Assembly: GCF_032594915.1 (NCBI RefSeq)
Contig: NZ_CP118733.1
Location: forward strand, 1,178,001 to 1,242,000
From: Streptococcus sp. 29896
GTDB lineage: Bacteria > Bacillota > Bacilli > Lactobacillales > Streptococcaceae
Direction of reading: 5' to 3'
DNA length: 64,000 nucleotides
The notes under the pieces were generated by a model, which saw only the letters and a list, made by a program, of their open reading frames with translations, was not told where the DNA came from and made no database searches. Each line of letters opens with the position of its first letter. Positions within the stretch are counted from its first letter, which is position 1. The translations under genes and the position numbers were made by a program. Of the stretch, positions 51,812 to 61,352 are shown piece after piece.

Positions 51812-52498
51812 TTACCCTCTGGCCTCCACCGCATTTTTGGCAGCAGCCTGTTCCGCTAATTTCTTAGATCGCCCTTTACCACGACCAATCGCCCGTTCAT
51901 CTACCGACACTTCTACCTCGAAGACCTTGTCATGGGCAGGACCTGATTCTGAAACTACTCGATAACTAATGGCGATTTCCCCGTTGACCTGCAAAATTTC
52001 CTGCAAGGCCGTCTTGTAGTCCGTTACACGTTCAAAATTGCCTACCTCTAACTGCGGAATCATGACCTGATACAGAAAGGCCTCCACAGTCTTTTCTCCC
52101 TTGTCCAATAGCAGAGCCCCCAAGAAAGCCTCGAAAGCATCTCCTAGAATGGTATCCCGATTGCGGCCGCCAGATTTTTCCTCACCTTTGCCCAGTCTAA
52201 TATAACGATCAAAACCGCAGGCACGAGAAAAGCCAGCTAAGGACTCCTCCCGAACAAATGTTGAACGAAGTTTTGACATTTCCCCTTCTGGATAATCTGG
52301 GTATTTCTGATATAGATACTTGGAAATAATCAATTGCAGAACAGCGTCTCCTAAAAATTCCAAGCGTTCGTTGTGTGAAATTTTTAGAAGGCGGTGCTCA
52401 TTAGCGTAAGAAGTATGGGTGAAGGCAGTTTCTAACAAGGCCAAATCACTAAAATCAATCCCAAACTCTGCTACTAATTTTTCTTGTAAGGTTTGCAT
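51812..52498 (-). CDS. rnc: Ribonuclease III
   Basis: RNase III cuts double-stranded RNA such as rRNA precursors. The 228-residue protein starts at MQTLQEKL (ATG 52498, with AAGGAG). It has the catalytic signature [30 protein letters not shown] with the second acidic cluster, and a C-terminal dsRNA-binding domain ([32 protein letters not shown]). It is the first gene of rnc-smc. Confidence 0.96.
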   Translation of the reverse strand: MQTLQEKLVAEFGIDFSDLALLETAFTHTSYANEHRLLKISHNERLEFLGDAVLQLIISKYLYQKYPDYPEGEMSKLRSTFVREESLAGFSRACGFDRYIRLGKGEEKSGGRNRDTILGDAFEAFLGALLLDKGEKTVEAFLYQVMIPQLEVGNFERVTDYKTALQEILQVNGEIAISYRVVSESGPAHDKVFEVEVSVDERAIGRGKGRSKKLAEQAAAKNAVEARG

Positions 52499-52541
52499 CT
52501 CTTGCTCCTTTCTAATTACCTGCTTAAGCAAGCTATTTCCT

Positions 52542-52547
52542 ATTATA
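52542..52547 (-). promoter_or_regulatory. Extended -10 of the rnc-smc promoter
   Basis: TATGGTATAAT is present on the minus strand 44 bases before the rnc start. No good -35 is seen, which an extended -10 can tolerate. Confidence 0.55.
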
Positions 52548-52619
52548 CCATATTTTACACTGGACTTCTCCTCTTAACTTGGCTTTCCTCAAGTAGCCTA
52601 TCTCCCATTCCTGTAAACA

Positions 52620-52648
52620 TTTACATATTCGCTATATTTCGATAAAAT
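52620..52648 (+). promoter_or_regulatory. Promoter of the acyltransferase gene
   Basis: TTTACA (52620-52625), a 17-bp spacer and TAAAAT (52643-52648) precede an AAGGGAG site and the ATG at 52672. Confidence 0.65.
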
Positions 52649-52671
52649 GGAAGAAAAAGAAGGGAGTTAGT

Positions 52672-53661
52672 ATGCACAATAAACCAAAACCATTCAATAC
52701 CTCACTACTCTCCCTCATCCAGTTCATCGGAGCTATTTTAGTTATCGCCCTCCATTGCCGCAGGTTATTTGAAGCAGACCAGCTCCACTTCATCCAAAAA
52801 TCCATCTTTAGTCGCATGGTCGTCCCCTACTTCATGGTCACCGCCAGCTTCTTCCTCCGACGCAACTACCCCAGTCTCTCCAAACAATACCTGATCCGCT
52901 ACAGCAAACAATACCTGACTTGGTCCGCCCTCTACCTGCCCTTCTACCTCTTCTACCTAACTCTTCAAGAAATCCCCTTCCCCTACTACCCACTCGCACT
53001 CCTAGTCGGACTGACCTACACCGGCCCCAGCTACCAACTCTGGTACATGCCCGCCTTCTTGCTTGGCCTTGTCCTCGTTCATTTTTCCTTGGAGAAATGG
53101 GGCTGGCGCATCACAGCTTGTCTAGCCTGCCTCCTCTATCTCCTAGGCTCAGTCGAAACCTACTCCTCCTACCTGGCAGAATCGGTTGTCCTGACCGCAT
53201 TTGACAGCTACAAAACCTTCTTTTTCACCAGCCGCAACGGCCTCTTCTACGCACCGATTTTTGTCCTGACAGGCTTTTATCTAGCCGACAAACTCAATCA
53301 ACCCATTTTCCAATACAGACAAAAGACCAAACTACTTGTCTGCACAGCCCTTTTAGCTTTTGAAGCCACTGTCATCTATCTCAATCAGGGCTACGACAAG
53401 AACTTTCTATTTAGCCTGATTCCATTCACAGCCTATCTAGTCGCCTGGACCCTAACCACAGACCTCTTCCGTCAGAAAAAATTCCAATTTCTCAAAGAAT
53501 ACGCCAGCTATTATTATTTTATCCATGTTATCCCAGTCGAAATCAGCTTTTTCTTCCTAGAAACTAGTGCCCTGACCAAAATACAGCAAGGTTGGTTAGT
53601 CTTCCTTATCACCATCATCACTTGCCAACTGCTCAGCTGGTTAATCATTAATACTCAATGA
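52672..53661 (+). CDS. Acyltransferase 3 family membrane protein
   Basis: The 329-residue protein has about ten membrane segments. It begins with LLSLIQFIGAILVIALHCRR, in which the conserved His of the family follows the first helix, and has YFMVTASFFLRR. Such proteins (PF01757) O-acylate cell-surface sugars or lipids. The acceptor here is unknown. The last codons Asn-Thr-Gln-stop are formed by the start of a dispersed repeat, so the native C-terminus may have been altered. It is monocistronic. Confidence 0.82.
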   Translation: MHNKPKPFNTSLLSLIQFIGAILVIALHCRRLFEADQLHFIQKSIFSRMVVPYFMVTASFFLRRNYPSLSKQYLIRYSKQYLTWSALYLPFYLFYLTLQEIPFPYYPLALLVGLTYTGPSYQLWYMPAFLLGLVLVHFSLEKWGWRITACLACLLYLLGSVETYSSYLAESVVLTAFDSYKTFFFTSRNGLFYAPIFVLTGFYLADKLNQPIFQYRQKTKLLVCTALLAFEATVIYLNQGYDKNFLFSLIPFTAYLVAWTLTTDLFRQKKFQFLKEYASYYYFIHVIPVEISFFFLETSALTKIQQGWLVFLITIITCQLLSWLIINTQ

Positions 53662-53806
53662 AAACCAAAAACAAACTAGGCGACGCAGATGCGGATAGAA
53701 CACTGTTCCTTATTATATTTCAAGGGAACAGGCTGAAAAGATCCACTGGACCTTTTCACTCATCAAATCCAGTCAACAACGTCTGATTTTGATTTTCGAA
53801 GAGTAT
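53650..53806. repeat. Dispersed streptococcal intergenic repeat with inverted ends
   Basis: The element starts ATACTCAATGAAAACCAAA and ends with the near inverse TTTGATTTTCGAAGAGTAT. Inside it is non-coding, with an inner inverted repeat (GAACACTGTTCC and nearby). I recognise the ends ('ATACTC..GAAAATCAAA') from many short intergenic repeats in streptococci. It has no transposase and is MITE-like. It supplies the stop codon of the acyltransferase gene. Confidence 0.75.
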
Positions 53807-53814
53807 AAGCACAA

Positions 53815-53850
53815 AAGAACCTTGAAAGATCTAACTTACAAGGCTTTTTT
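53815..53850. terminator. Hairpin between convergent acyltransferase and regulator genes
   Basis: AACCTTG and CAAGGCTT form a stem with one mismatch, followed by TTTTTT on the plus strand. It lies at the 3' ends of two convergent genes and could stop both. Confidence 0.55.
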
Positions 53851-54889
53851 ACAAATCAAAATCCTCTTTCAACTTATCAATCACCTGTTGAAGTAAATCC
53901 CGATTGACACTGTATTTGACATCGCTGTCTTTGGTATTAAAGAGAAGGAGGTCACCGTTGATCAGTTTCTGGGTGTGAAAGGACACTGCTGCCCCTGTAA
54001 TAGCCAGACGTTCTGCAATATCCTTGCTCTTGGCATGGGGCTTGGTCAGCTCCACCAAGACCTGATAACGCGTACTATCGCTGATGACTTTAAGAGCCGT
54101 TGTCAAATCATCCAGATCCAGCTCGTCATTTGAGAGCATAATCTGGTCAATTCGACAGGAAGCTAAAAGAGCGACTTTCATATAGTCAAATTCTTCGTTG
54201 CCATAATAAGCAAACCAATAATTCCAAGGACTGAGAACGAAGAATTGGGCAGTTTCCACTCCTAAAGTATCCAAGCCAGTCATGGACAACTGTTTGGAGT
54301 CTCGATACAGTTTTTCAATGTCAAATTCCTGAGCAAATTCTTCCCGCTCCGCTCTTGCCTGCTCAAAATAGGGTTGATAGATTGGAAGCATCTTATCCAA
54401 GAGATGGACAGACCGCTCAACAGTTTCTAGTGGATTGCGGATTGCCAGCGACCAGTACCATTTATCAGCTGGTTTTTTGCCCGTATTCTCCAAGAGTTCC
54501 ATGAGGCTGAGGTCCTTCTCGCGATGACCTTCATTTTCTGATGCCAACATGGTCCGCATAGTCTCTTCTACTTCTTCTTGAGACAGCTTTAAAATCAACT
54601 GACAAGCTTCCTCGACTGTCTTTGGATCCTGCCCATCATTCAAGAGATAGAAATAAAGACTATGCAAAATGTTAAAGATATGACCCCAAACAAAGACCTC
54701 GTTAACTTCCTGACGAAAATCGGCCAGTTTTTCCTCTATTTCATCTCGATTTTCCAAAGCATCTTTGAGAATGTCTTTTTCTTTCTGTGACAAATCCGCC
54801 TCAATCGGTTCCTCACGTTCCGTGACAATTAAAGGAATAAAGAACTTTTCAACAATCTCGCTTCTATAATCTCGGTAATCTAATTTCAT
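53849..54889 (-). CDS. ArsR-like winged-helix regulator with long N-terminal domain
   Basis: The 346-residue protein has an acidic, helical N-terminal part of about 250 residues that I do not recognise, and a C-terminal winged helix (LKVISDSTRYQVLVELTKPHAKSKDIAERLAITGAAVSFHTQKLINGDLL, about 265-315) of ArsR type. No Cys metal site is seen. It overlaps the exporter gene upstream by 26 bases, so both are translated together. It probably binds the two palindromes before the operon and represses it. Confidence 0.8.
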   Translation of the reverse strand: MKLDYRDYRSEIVEKFFIPLIVTEREEPIEADLSQKEKDILKDALENRDEIEEKLADFRQEVNEVFVWGHIFNILHSLYFYLLNDGQDPKTVEEACQLILKLSQEEVEETMRTMLASENEGHREKDLSLMELLENTGKKPADKWYWSLAIRNPLETVERSVHLLDKMLPIYQPYFEQARAEREEFAQEFDIEKLYRDSKQLSMTGLDTLGVETAQFFVLSPWNYWFAYYGNEEFDYMKVALLASCRIDQIMLSNDELDLDDLTTALKVISDSTRYQVLVELTKPHAKSKDIAERLAITGAAVSFHTQKLINGDLLLFNTKDSDVKYSVNRDLLQQVIDKLKEDFDL

Positions 54890-56159
54890 ATTGCTTCTTT
54901 CTAAACTTGAACGAACTCTTTTTTGGTTTAATAACAGTATAGCCCAAGAGTCCCACAGAAAGCAAGAGGAAGATAAGGGAGATGCTTGTGACAGACAAAA
55001 GTGTCACCATCAGAGCTACCAAGGCTTGACCTGCAAGCATCCCAATATTAAATATGGTCCCCATTCCTGCATTGATAGTCGCCAGTTTATCCTCTGGTAG
55101 TTCATTCATTATCAAGGCATACAATTTTGGATTGATAATACCAGCCGTCATGGTATTGAGTAAAATAACGGCCATTACAATGTAAATATTATGAAGATAG
55201 AAACCAATAAATAGGAGAACCGACAAACCTGTACAAAATTTGAGCAGGTTGGATAAGCTGACATGTTTGAAGAAAGCCATGCCTAAACTAGAGCCAAGGA
55301 TGTAGCCGACAGAAAAGAGATTAAAGACCAAGGCAAGAGTTATGCCAGAATTGACAATCATGAAGTCTGAAAACTCCTTCATAGCCAGGATAACCAAGGG
55401 AGGTACGGCACTGCCAACCGTATTGATACCCGCAATGGTCAGAATAGAAGTCTTTAGTACAGGGATGTTTTGAATGGCTTGATAAGATTCTTTGAGGCTC
55501 TGACCGATTCCTTTGATAAGTCCTGCTTCTGTTTCGGTTTGTTCAACTTCTTGGATAGGATTTTCTTTCAACAACTTGGCAAAAGCTGGACGCAAACCTA
55601 CCATAATCACAAGGCTGACCAAGAAAGTCCCAGCATTGAAAAAGGCAAGATGCTGGTAAGACATATAACCGATGAGAATGGCACCGCTAGATCGAAAGAC
55701 AATCATCAAGATGCCGCCCACGGTGTTCTTAAAAGCCATGGCTATTTCACGTTCTTCTGCCGCTACAACCCGCAGGCTAAGTGGCATATAAAGACCATTT
55801 TCATATTGGCCAGCCAAGTCAGATAGGAAATTCACCATACAAACGACTGCGACAATCCAGAGAGCTGGTGTAAATCCCATTAGTAAGCCAACAAGTGCAT
55901 ATAAACCGAAACGGACAACTAAGGTAGCTAGAATGGTATCCAATTTGTTTTTTGTCCGATCAGCCCAGATTCCCATAAAAAGTCCCGACAAGATTGGCAG
56001 AGTTTCAGAAACCGTAATCATAGCCAGAGCAAACTTGGTATCTGGTAGAAACAGGACATAGTTCATCAGAGCTAGATAGTAGAGCGTATCTCCAAAGTTG
56101 GAAATAACATCTGCCAGATAGCTTGATAAGAACAATTTATTGTTGAACAGCTTTTTCAT
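54864..56159 (-). CDS. MFS transporter
   Basis: The 431-residue protein has about 12 membrane segments and the MFS loop GIWADRTKNKLDT between helices 2 and 3. It resembles drug or metabolite exporters of the MdfA/macrolide-efflux-like group. I chose ATG at 56159 (MKKLFNNKLF), six bases from AAGGAG; another ATG two codons earlier is too close. The paired regulator suggests induction by the exported compound, which cannot be read from the sequence. Confidence 0.85.
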   Translation of the reverse strand: MKKLFNNKLFLSSYLADVISNFGDTLYYLALMNYVLFLPDTKFALAMITVSETLPILSGLFMGIWADRTKNKLDTILATLVVRFGLYALVGLLMGFTPALWIVAVVCMVNFLSDLAGQYENGLYMPLSLRVVAAEEREIAMAFKNTVGGILMIVFRSSGAILIGYMSYQHLAFFNAGTFLVSLVIMVGLRPAFAKLLKENPIQEVEQTETEAGLIKGIGQSLKESYQAIQNIPVLKTSILTIAGINTVGSAVPPLVILAMKEFSDFMIVNSGITLALVFNLFSVGYILGSSLGMAFFKHVSLSNLLKFCTGLSVLLFIGFYLHNIYIVMAVILLNTMTAGIINPKLYALIMNELPEDKLATINAGMGTIFNIGMLAGQALVALMVTLLSVTSISLIFLLLSVGLLGYTVIKPKKSSFKFRKKQYEIRLPRL

Positions 56160-56179
56160 AAACATCTCCTTAAATCAAA

Positions 56180-56273
56180 ATTAAACATTTGTTTAATAAT
56201 ATTTTATGCTTTATTTTAATAAAGTCAACACTTAATTTCATAAAAGTTAAAGTTTTTTTAAACACTTATTTAA
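56180..56273 (-). promoter_or_regulatory. Promoter and twin palindromic operators of the MFS-regulator operon
   Basis: The -35 TTGACT (56223-56228) and -10 TAAAAT (56201-56206) are spaced by 16 bp. A perfect palindrome ATTAAAC-N4-GTTTAAT (56180-56197) covers the expected start site. A related imperfect one, TTAAACAC...TATTTAA (56258-56273), lies upstream of the -35. The twin sites suit an autoregulating ArsR-like repressor. Confidence 0.7.
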
Positions 56274-56295
56274 TTTTGTTCTATCTGGCTTTTTC

Positions 56296-56397
56296 TTGAC
56301 AAGATTAGCACAGTTTGTTATAGTATTGTTCGGGCACCTCTTTTGAGAGGTCGGAGAAAAGGCTCCCTAATTTTAGGGAGCTGTTTTTGTTTTTTTC
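56296..56397 (+). ncRNA. Short leader or small RNA with its own terminator, upstream of the DUF1846 gene
   Basis: A near-consensus promoter (TTGACA 56296-56301, 17 bp, TATAGT 56319-56324) should start transcription near 56331. The RNA folds into ACCTC-N6-GAGGT and then GCTCCCTAA-TT-TTAGGGAGC (56362-56381) plus a long T-run: a full intrinsic terminator 47 bases before the DUF1846 start codon. It is either an attenuator/riboswitch-like leader or an independent RNA of about 65 nt. I do not recognise the class. Confidence 0.65.
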
Positions 56398-56443
56398 AGA
56401 CAAGCTTGGACCCAATTTACTGATTATATGGAGGAATTTTTGT

Positions 56444-57931
56444 ATGAAGCAGATTGCATTTGATTCAAATAAGTATTTGAACCTACAACGTGATCATATT
56501 TTAGAGCGTATTGCCCAGTTTGAAGGCAAGCTCTATATGGAATTTGGCGGAAAAATGTTAGAAGATTTCCACGCAGCCCGTGTTTTACCAGGCTATGAAC
56601 CAGATAATAAAATCAAACTCCTCCAAGAGTTGAAAGACCAAGTAGAAATTGTCATCGCCATCAATGCCAGCAATATCGAACATTCTAAGGCACGTGGCGA
56701 CTTGGGTATCTCTTATGACCAAGAAGTCTTCCGTTTGATTGATACTTTCAATGATATTGATATTTATGTTGGTTCTGTCGTCATTACCCAATACCGCAAC
56801 CAACCAGCCGCGGATGCCTTCCGCAAGCAGTTGGAAAAACATGGTATCAAGTCCTATCTCCACTACCCAATCAAGGGTTATCCTTCTGATATCGACCACA
56901 TCATCTCACCAGAAGGTATGGGCAAAAATGACTACATCGAAACTAGTCGCAATCTCGTCGTTGTCACCGCACCTGGACCTGGTTCAGGTAAATTGGCGAC
57001 TTGTATCTCCCAACTTTACCACGACCAACTGCACGGCGTAACATCAGGCTATGCTAAGTTTGAAACCTTCCCAGTGTGGAACTTACCACTCCACCATCCC
57101 GTTAACTTGGCCTATGAAGCAGCAACTGCCGACCTGGACGACCTCAACATGATTGACCCCTTCCACCTGCAAACTTACGGCAAAACTGCGGTCAACTACA
57201 ACCGTGACATCGAGGTCTTCCCTGTCCTCAACCGTACCTTTGAACGTATTTTGAACAAATCACCATACGCCTCACCTACGGACATGGGTGTCAACATGGT
57301 GGGCTACTCCATCGTGGACGAGGAAGCGGCTATCGAAGCATCCAAGCAAGAAATCATCCGTCGCTACTACCAGACCTTGGTTGATTTCAAGGCAGAGCGG
57401 GTCAGCGAGCAAGCAGTTAAAAAGATTGAACTCCTCATGAATGAAGTCGGCGTGACACCAGCCGATCGTAAGGTCGTTATCGCTGCGCGCGAAAAAGCAG
57501 AGCTGACAGCCAGCCCTGCCCTAGCTATTCAGTTGCCAAATGGAGAGATGGTAACAGGTAAGACATCCGACCTCCTCAAACCAACTGCAACTGTTCTTCT
57601 CAATGCTATCAAGCAAATCGCTAACATCGATGATGAAACACTTCTTATCGAACCAAACTACATCCGCCCAATCCAAGAATTGAAGGCAGATTATCTGGAT
57701 AAGACCAATACACGACTCGATGCAAGTGAGATTCTCAACGCCCTTGCCATTACTGCACAAGACAGCCCTCTTGCTGCAAGTGCCATGAAAGAATTGGGGC
57801 AATTAAATGGTAGCGAGGCCCATTCGACTGTTATCCTATCCGATGAAGATAAGAGCGTCCTCCGTAAATTAGGAATCAATCTTACCTTTGACCCTATCTA
57901 CCAACACAACAAGTTTTATCAGAAAAACTAG
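56444..57931 (+). CDS. DUF1846 domain-containing protein
   Basis: The 495-residue soluble protein matches the DUF1846 family in length and in the start [23 protein letters not shown]. It has [35 protein letters not shown], a nucleotide-binding-like [22 protein letters not shown] near residue 180, and [17 protein letters not shown]. Its function is unproven. The GPGSGK stretch suggests a P-loop. I chose ATG at 56444 with GGAGG; the longer frame runs into the leader terminator. Confidence 0.88.
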   Translation: MKQIAFDSNKYLNLQRDHILERIAQFEGKLYMEFGGKMLEDFHAARVLPGYEPDNKIKLLQELKDQVEIVIAINASNIEHSKARGDLGISYDQEVFRLIDTFNDIDIYVGSVVITQYRNQPAADAFRKQLEKHGIKSYLHYPIKGYPSDIDHIISPEGMGKNDYIETSRNLVVVTAPGPGSGKLATCISQLYHDQLHGVTSGYAKFETFPVWNLPLHHPVNLAYEAATADLDDLNMIDPFHLQTYGKTAVNYNRDIEVFPVLNRTFERILNKSPYASPTDMGVNMVGYSIVDEEAAIEASKQEIIRRYYQTLVDFKAERVSEQAVKKIELLMNEVGVTPADRKVVIAAREKAELTASPALAIQLPNGEMVTGKTSDLLKPTATVLLNAIKQIANIDDETLLIEPNYIRPIQELKADYLDKTNTRLDASEILNALAITAQDSPLAASAMKELGQLNGSEAHSTVILSDEDKSVLRKLGINLTFDPIYQHNKFYQKN

Positions 57932-57940
57932 GCACTCAAG

Positions 57941-57967
57941 AAGACTTGCTCCGACAAGTCTTTTTGT
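57941..57967 (+). terminator. Terminator of the DUF1846 gene
   Basis: AAGACTTG-N6-CAAGTCTT is followed by T residues, starting ten bases after the stop. Confidence 0.88.
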
Positions 57968-57974
57968 GAACAGT

Positions 57975-58006
57975 AAAAAAAGCAAGGATTCAATCCCTGC
58001 TTTTTT
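57975..58006 (-). terminator. Terminator of ptsHI
   Basis: On the minus strand AAAAAAGCAGGGATT and AATCCTTGCTTTTTT form a stem with one wobble and a T-run, seven bases after the ptsI stop. Confidence 0.88.
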
Positions 58007-58012
58007 CAATGA

Positions 58013-59746
58013 TTAGTCGAAATCAACATACTCTTTTTGAAGTTCAAGAACTTCTTCTGCCGTAGCACATTCTGTCAAGGCACGGTGAGCATATTCTTCC
58101 ATCTTAGCTGTATCAAGTTTCTTCATAAGGCTACGTGTACGAAGTACAGACGTTGCACTCATAGAGAACTCATCCAAGCCCATTCCGACAAGAAGTGGAA
58201 CAGCTTGTTGGTCACCAGCCATCTCACCACACATACCAGCCCATTTGCCTTCTGCATGTGCAGCCTTGATAACGTTGTTGATCAAGCGAAGGATTGATGG
58301 GTTGTATGGTTGGTAGAGGTATGAAACTTGTTCGTTCATACGGTCTGCTGCCATAGTGTACTGGATGAGGTCGTTTGTACCAATTGAGAAGAAGTCAACT
58401 TCTTTTGCAAATTGGTCTGCAAGCATTGCTGCTGCAGGGATTTCAATCATGATACCAACTTGGATATCATCTGCAACTGCTACACCTTCAGCCAACAAGT
58501 TTGCTTTTTCTTCTTCAAGGATTGCTTTTGCTGCACGGAATTCAGTCAACAAGGCAACCATTGGGAACATGATACGAAGTTTACCATGTACAGATGAACG
58601 AAGAAGGGCACGCAACTGAGTACGGAACATTTGGTTACCAGTCTCAGAGATAGAGATACGAAGGGCACGGAAACCAAGGAATGGGTTCATTTCGTGTGGG
58701 AGATCGAAGTAAGGAAGCTCCTTATCACCACCGATATCCATTGTACGAACCACAACTGGCTTGCCATTCATGCCTTCAAGAACAGCCTTGTAAGCTTCGT
58801 ATTGCTCATCTTCAGTCGGGAAGTCTTGCGAATCCATGTACAAGAATTCTGTACGGTAAAGACCAACTGCTTCAGCACCGTTATCGTTTACACCTTCAAC
58901 GTCTTTTGGTGTACCGATGTTTGCTGCCAATTCAAAGTGTTTGCCGTCAGCTGTAACTGTTTGAGCATCTTTCAAAAGTGCCCATTCAGCTTTTTGTTTA
59001 GCATAGGCTTCACCAGCTGCTTTAAATTCTGCAATCACTTCTTCAGAAGGGTTAATCACTACATCACCTGTGATACCGTTAACAGCCAATACATCACCGT
59101 CTTTAACGATTTCAGTAATGTTATTTGTACCCAAAACAGCAGCAATTTCAAGTGTACGAGCCATGATAGCTGAGTGGCTTGTACGTCCGCCGATGTTGGT
59201 TACAAAGGCTTTTACAAACTGTTTATTCAACTGTGCCGTATCTGAAGGTGTCAAGTCATGCGCAATAACGATTGACTCTTCGTTGATAGCAGATGGGTTT
59301 GGAAGGCGAACACCAAGAAGGTTAGCCAAGACACGCTTGGTTACGTCGCGAATGTCTGCCGCACGCTCTTGCATGTATGGGTTGTCATCCATACCTTCAA
59401 AGATAGCGATAAACATATCCGTTACTTCTTTCAAACCAGTTTCTGCATTTGTTTTCTTGGCACGGATTGTTTCTTTGATCTGACCAACCATTTCTGGGTC
59501 AGCAAGAACCATCAAATGCGCATCAAATACAGCTGCGGCTTCTTCACCAAGGCTTGCTACTGCGTTCTCACGAATAAGAGAAAGCTCGTTTTGTGATGCT
59601 TCAAGAGCTGCATCCAAACGAGCTTCTTCTGCATTTGTATCTTCAACTGTAACAGTTTCAAATGACAAATCTGGCTGAACGAGTAGATATGCCTTAGCAA
59701 CGGCAACACCGTCAGATGCTGCAATTCCTTTAAGCATTCCTGTCAT
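58013..59746 (-). CDS. ptsI: Phosphoenolpyruvate-protein phosphotransferase (PTS enzyme I)
   Basis: Enzyme I takes phosphate from PEP and passes it to HPr. The 577-residue protein starts at [22 protein letters not shown] (ATG 59746). The active His lies in [19 protein letters not shown]; the C-terminal PEP-binding barrel has [12 protein letters not shown] and [17 protein letters not shown], and later the Cys of [10 protein letters not shown]. It begins four bases after ptsH. Confidence 0.97.
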   Translation of the reverse strand: MTGMLKGIAASDGVAVAKAYLLVQPDLSFETVTVEDTNAEEARLDAALEASQNELSLIRENAVASLGEEAAAVFDAHLMVLADPEMVGQIKETIRAKKTNAETGLKEVTDMFIAIFEGMDDNPYMQERAADIRDVTKRVLANLLGVRLPNPSAINEESIVIAHDLTPSDTAQLNKQFVKAFVTNIGGRTSHSAIMARTLEIAAVLGTNNITEIVKDGDVLAVNGITGDVVINPSEEVIAEFKAAGEAYAKQKAEWALLKDAQTVTADGKHFELAANIGTPKDVEGVNDNGAEAVGLYRTEFLYMDSQDFPTEDEQYEAYKAVLEGMNGKPVVVRTMDIGGDKELPYFDLPHEMNPFLGFRALRISISETGNQMFRTQLRALLRSSVHGKLRIMFPMVALLTEFRAAKAILEEEKANLLAEGVAVADDIQVGIMIEIPAAAMLADQFAKEVDFFSIGTNDLIQYTMAADRMNEQVSYLYQPYNPSILRLINNVIKAAHAEGKWAGMCGEMAGDQQAVPLLVGMGLDEFSMSATSVLRTRSLMKKLDTAKMEEYAHRALTECATAEEVLELQKEYVDFD

Positions 59747-59750
59747 ATTC

Positions 59751-60014
59751 TTATGCCAATCCTTCTTTGTCCATTGTTTCAGTGATTGCTGCGATTGCGT
59801 CGTCAGCATCAGCACCTTCAGCAGTGATTGTTACGTCAGCACCTTGGCCAACACCAAGACTCATAACACCCATGATAGACTTAAGGTTTACAGACTTGTC
59901 TTTGTAGTTCAAAGTGATGTCTGAAGCGAATTTGCTAGCTGTTTGAACAAGCAAAGTTGCTGGACGAGCGTGAATACCAGTTTCTGCCACAATGTGGAAA
60001 TCTTTTGAAGCCAT
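59751..60014 (-). CDS. ptsH: Phosphocarrier protein HPr
   Basis: HPr (87 residues) carries phosphate on His15 ([10 protein letters not shown]) from enzyme I to the sugar-specific enzymes II. Ser46 ([11 protein letters not shown]) is the HPr kinase site, and HPr-Ser-P acts with CcpA in catabolite repression. Both residues are intact. Promoter and cre-like site lie 65-90 bases upstream. Confidence 0.97.
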   Translation of the reverse strand: MASKDFHIVAETGIHARPATLLVQTASKFASDITLNYKDKSVNLKSIMGVMSLGVGQGADVTITAEGADADDAIAAITETMDKEGLA

Positions 60015-60078
60015 ATTTGGATTCTCCTTTATTTTATCAAAAATTGTAGGTTACCGAATGATAACCCTTACAAGGAGC

Positions 60079-60107
60079 ATTATACCACTTTTTGAAATCA
60101 TTTTCAA
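60079..60107 (-). promoter_or_regulatory. ptsHI promoter with overlapping cre-like site
   Basis: On the minus strand TTGAAA (60102-60107), a 17-bp spacer and TATAAT (60079-60084) form the promoter. TGAAAATGATTTCA (60093-60106) matches the cre consensus TGWAANCGNTNWCA at 13 of 14 positions and covers the -35 and spacer, where bound CcpA would block polymerase. Confidence 0.75.
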
Positions 60108-60156
60108 GATTTTTTTGTCCACTTTCAGATTTTCAACTGATAAAAATTGGGAAAAG

Positions 60157-61350
60157 TTAATCAAGAAACTCAATCGCTTCAATTAAATAATCTACAAATT
60201 CGGATGTGGTTTTTGCCTTCACCTGAGAAGGTTGAGCCAGGTCAATCGTAAAGACTTTACTTGAAAATGCACATTCAAGCGCCCGCACAATTTCATCTGC
60301 TGCTTCTTTCCAACCGATATATTCCAACAGCATAACCGCAGACAGTAATAAAGAAGAAGGATTGGCTCTATTTTTTCCAGCAATATCTGGTGCCGTTCCA
60401 TGAGTTGCTTCAAAAATAGCATGGCCAGTTTGATAGTTGATATTGGCACCTGGAGCAATGCCAATTCCACCCACTTGTGCAGCTAGTGCATCACTTGCAT
60501 AGTCTCCGTTTAAGTTGGTCAAAGCAACAACTTGAAATTTTTCAGGAGCAAGGAGTATCTGTTGCAAGAAATTGTCGGCGATAATATCATTGACGATCAA
60601 GTCTCCGCTAGCTAGTTGCACTGGATATTCAGCCTGGGCCAATTCATAGCCCCATTTACAAAAACCACCTTCAGTAAATTTTTGAATATTGCCCTTGTGT
60701 ACCAGAGTAACCGTCTGTAGACTGTTTTCCAAGGCATAATCAATCGCTGCACGGACCAACCGTTTACTACCTTGTTCAGAGATCGGTTTTACTCCTATAC
60801 TAGAGGTTTCAGGAAATCGAATCTTCTCGACTCCCATTTCTTCTTTTAAAAAAGAAAGAACCTTTGCCACTTCATCTGTGCCAGCCTGCCACTCAATTCC
60901 TGCGTAGATGTCCTCAGTATTTTCCCTAAAAATGGTCACCTTAGTTTTTTCAGGCTCTTTTAATGGACTAGGAACCCCATCAAAATATCGAATCGGCCTC
61001 ACACATGCATAGAGATCCAACTCTTGCCGCAAGGCAACATTCAACGAACGGTGACCTTTTCCCACTGGTGTTCCCAAGGGACCTTTTATGGCAATCAAAT
61101 ACTCCTTAATCGTCGCAAGTGTTTCATCAGGCAGCGACAGCCCACAAGTTTGAACAGCTTTTTCACCAGCCAAAACTTCTTTCCATTCAATCGATCTCCG
61201 TCCATCATAGGCCTTGTCAACTGCCTTATCGATCACTTTTTGTGCTGCGAACCAGATGTCTTTTCCTATCCCATCCCCTTCAATGAAAGGAATGGTGAGG
61301 TGATTAGGCACCTCTCTTTTTCCGTCTCTAATCGTTAACTTTCCAACCAT
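60157..61350 (-). CDS. icd: Isocitrate dehydrogenase, probably NAD-dependent
   Basis: The 397-residue enzyme converts isocitrate to 2-oxoglutarate. Substrate motifs are [26 protein letters not shown] and [14 protein letters not shown]. The cofactor loop reads GTAPDIAG, where NADP enzymes such as E. coli Icd have GTAPKYAG; Asp-Ile at this place is typical of NAD-dependent forms, so NAD is predicted. It is the last gene of acnA-gltA-icd and supplies carbon for glutamate synthesis. I see no strong terminator between it and the ptsH promoter. Confidence 0.94.
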   Translation of the reverse strand: MVGKLTIRDGKREVPNHLTIPFIEGDGIGKDIWFAAQKVIDKAVDKAYDGRRSIEWKEVLAGEKAVQTCGLSLPDETLATIKEYLIAIKGPLGTPVGKGHRSLNVALRQELDLYACVRPIRYFDGVPSPLKEPEKTKVTIFRENTEDIYAGIEWQAGTDEVAKVLSFLKEEMGVEKIRFPETSSIGVKPISEQGSKRLVRAAIDYALENSLQTVTLVHKGNIQKFTEGGFCKWGYELAQAEYPVQLASGDLIVNDIIADNFLQQILLAPEKFQVVALTNLNGDYASDALAAQVGGIGIAPGANINYQTGHAIFEATHGTAPDIAGKNRANPSSLLLSAVMLLEYIGWKEAADEIVRALECAFSSKVFTIDLAQPSQVKAKTTSEFVDYLIEAIEFLD

Positions 61351-61352
61351 AG

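Noticed and set aside
56387-56443. N-terminal extension of the DUF1846 protein
   Set aside because: It begins within the T-run of the leader terminator; the family start MKQIAFDS at 56444 has GGAGG.
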